NCBI GenBank assembly: GCA_034696485.1 | Contig: JAQIWT010000416.1 | Location: 1 to 20,875, forward strand | DNA length: 20,875 nucleotides | Reading direction: 5' to 3' | DNA from: Isohypsibius dastychi | Taxonomy: Eukaryota > Tardigrada > Eutardigrada > Parachela > Isohypsibiidae | Part shown: positions 19,301-20,875 of the stretch, in pieces | Layout of the letters: every line of letters begins with the position of its first letter | How positions within the stretch are numbered: the first letter of the stretch is position 1 | Notes under the pieces: model-generated | Databases searched by the model: none | What the model was told of the DNA's origin: nothing | Seen by the model: only the letters and a program-made list of their open reading frames with translations | Position numbers and translations under genes: made by a program

Positions 19301-19794
19301 AATCGGTGGATTCATCTGATTGTCCGTTGCATTTTTCAGCTGTTAAACTACAGCTTGAATCTAGCTGGGGAAGTTCGTCGGATCCTACCGGAAGTGCTCC
19401 TTCTGACCATGAGGATGTTGGTCAGTTGGTACGAGCTTTCTTTGCTAAAACTCGGTTCGCATCGAACTTCCGGTTCAGAAGGATCCCTTCTCACCAGCGT
19501 TCTCTCCCATCCATCATCTAACTCGAGTTTCAACGTCACCTCCGAACTTTCAAATGTGAGTTTACTCAGTGTGTCGCTATTTTTGGAAGAATAAAATTGA
19601 ACGTTCCCCCTTCCGAAAAGCTTGAACACCGTAGATGAGTTCGATGACCTTCTTCTGAAGATATGCGTTTCTAGTTGCAGGTAACCTTTCGACCGCAATG
19701 TCTGTCCATCCTGGAGTTTGCCCGGAGTGTCCCATCTCCTCTTCAGCCGGATATGATTCAGACCTTGGTCTCGCTGGAGCAGAAAATCAAATAG
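16366..19794 (+). CDS. Nup93: Nucleoporin Nup93 (845 aa)
   Basis: Eight exons: 16366-16642, 16696-16769, 16916-17209, 17309-18007, 18175-18869, 18998-19166, 19340-19555, 19681-19794; phases agree. Nup93 is a scaffold protein of the inner ring of the nuclear pore and binds Nup205/188, Nup155 and the Nup62 complex. The low-complexity Ser/Asn N-terminus is followed by a charged, coiled-coil-prone part (about 118-190, EKQRRLADESQLDEKRRG). A long alpha-helical solenoid follows, including PEWAVVYYSLRLGCLKSAIE, LLLTGQFELALERLY and DLIYLVRNFVGKLDVFYPDL. The end holds RILPEVLLLTMRMLV and a last helix closing at EQKIK. Length is close to vertebrate Nup93 (about 820). The start is the first Met of the open frame. 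It is a single-copy housekeeping gene in most animals. Confidence 0.93.
18932..18940. repeat. C9 run in Nup93 intron 5
   Basis: Nine C within the 128-nt intron 18870-18997. It is the shortest of the G/C runs in the window and does not touch the splice signals. Confidence 0.85.
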
Positions 19795-19946
19795 AAAGAA
19801 GCTCGATTCGATTATTTTTTGCCTTCTTCTGCAGAATACAGTCCGTATTTTGTTCTTGAATTTCATACGATGCAGAGAGAGTGTCGTGGGTCTCTTCCGT
19901 CCATCTAAGTTATCCTTATTATTCGGTTAGAACTTGAATGATTTTG

Positions 19947-19952
19947 AATAAA
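19947..19952 (+). other. Poly(A) signal of Nup93
   Basis: AATAAA in TTTTGAATAAACATG, 153 nt after the Nup93 stop. The facing DHRS11-like gene ends only 130 nt further on, so the two transcripts end close together. Confidence 0.65.
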
Positions 19953-20081
19953 CATGAACATATTTATCGAAATGCCGGAAAATTTTGAGAAGTATTTTGA
20001 TGCTTGTTACTTTTTATGTGTTGATTAATTTTCATAGATGCATAGTCTTCCACATCTGACGTCAAGTAAGTTACGCCAGAA

Positions 20082-20875
20082 CTAGAACACACATTGCTCA
20101 GTAGGAACTATAGTCAGTTCACGGATCATGACATGCGGTGGAGTGCCTAGAACATAAACAATGGCATCTGCTATATCTTTCTCCTGCAAAAAAAGAAAGT
20201 CCGCGTTCTGATCCTGGTAGATTTTCTTTAGTTCCGCCATCTTCGGAGTTTCCACATGTCCAGGACTTAGACTCTGAAACATGATTTCGCATATCTCTTC
20301 ACCATGTTTTTAAAAGCAGGCCGGGAATCATCTCGAATGCTCACCGTTACTCGAATTTTGCTTTTCTTATTTCTTAGTTCCATGTCTAGTGCACGGGTTA
20401 TGGCTGTGAGCATATGCTTCGTTGCCGAATACACATGATAATCGTCATTCAACGTCATTTCATGACCAGATATACTGCATAAAAAAGTTCGGCTTATTTC
20501 CGAATGTGCGTGTCTCATTACGTGGTCTAGATTCCAAACGGTCACCTGTTGATGTTGATGATATGTCCATCATCAATTCCATTTTTTTCCATCAATTTCA
20601 ATGCTTCCCGCGTACAAATGGAAAGGCCAACAATGTTCAACTGTGCAATAAACAATGAATTTCCACCAAGGTCAACAGCCCATATATTCTCACGTTGATC
20701 ATTTTTAGCCAGTCTTTGGTTTCTCCGTCAATAAACGAGGCAGGCAGCGCAGTGCCTGCGTTGTTGATGAGAATATCAATATTTCCATATCTCTGCTCCA
20801 GGGGCGTAGCAAACCCCGAGTTGAGAACTTTGAGAATTCGGCTAAATTCGCCGAGCAGTTTTAAAAAACACTGAA
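20082..20875 (-). CDS. Dhrs11: DHRS11-like short-chain dehydrogenase/reductase, 3' part
   Basis: Exons: from the right edge (an acceptor-like TTCAG ends at 20871) to 20694, then 20640-20546, 20474-20345, 20273-20082; phases agree. Classical SDR motifs appear in order: [12 protein letters not shown], the catalytic Ser in ININSISGH, catalytic YSATK (Tyr and Lys), and [11 protein letters not shown]. The end, [18 protein letters not shown] then PTEQ, is typical of DHRS11, an NADP-dependent reductase reported to act on steroids and carbonyls. The N-terminal Rossmann glycine motif and start codon lie beyond the window. All visible active-site residues are intact, so nothing suggests a pseudogene. 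The left limit of the first visible exon is uncertain. Confidence 0.9.

Overview
This is eukaryotic nuclear DNA, gene-dense and intron-rich. Introns begin GT and end AG, and most are about 50-100 nt. The gene set is animal: a nucleoporin, a DOMON/copper monooxygenase, TK2-type deoxynucleoside kinases and a DHRS11-type reductase. A cuticle-type chitin-binding protein points to a moulting animal (Ecdysozoa), for example a small crustacean or a tardigrade. I cannot name the species. All gene models were built by hand from splice sites, reading phase and family motifs, with no alignment or transcript support.

Layout, left to right. (1) The 3' part of a serine beta-lactamase-like (LACTB / penicillin-binding-protein-fold) gene on +, 130-2676, with a long intron holding a tRNA-like, SINE-like segment. 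(2) A two-exon gene on + (3644-4000) for a predicted secreted 92-residue peptide with four cysteines. (3) A foldback element of about 450 bp (4358-4810). (4) A complete 15-exon MOXD1/DBH-like copper monooxygenase on - (7641-4923), including a 19-nt exon and a 40-nt intron. (5) A seven-exon deoxynucleoside kinase on + (8825-10577). (6) A six-exon Thr-rich protein with one type-2 chitin-binding domain on - (12875-11032). (7) A second deoxynucleoside kinase on + (14413-15792) with the same exon plan as the first. (8) A near-perfect 35-bp-arm hairpin and a G14 run upstream of (9) an eight-exon Nup93 gene on + (16366-19794). (10) The 3' part of a DHRS11-like short-chain dehydrogenase on - (20082 to the right edge).

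The genes look like an ordinary animal neighbourhood, not one pathway. The kinase pair is a local duplication with a cuticle-type gene on the opposite strand lying between the copies. Both kinases carry the same unusual P-loop, in which the usual GKT/GKS is GKA. The beta-lactamase-like and monooxygenase proteins both end in tails that look like GPI-anchor signals, suggesting cell-surface or luminal enzymes. The most novel candidate is the small cysteine-rich secreted peptide. The most checkable oddities are the shared kinase P-loop substitution and the intron of kinase 2 that stays open in frame.
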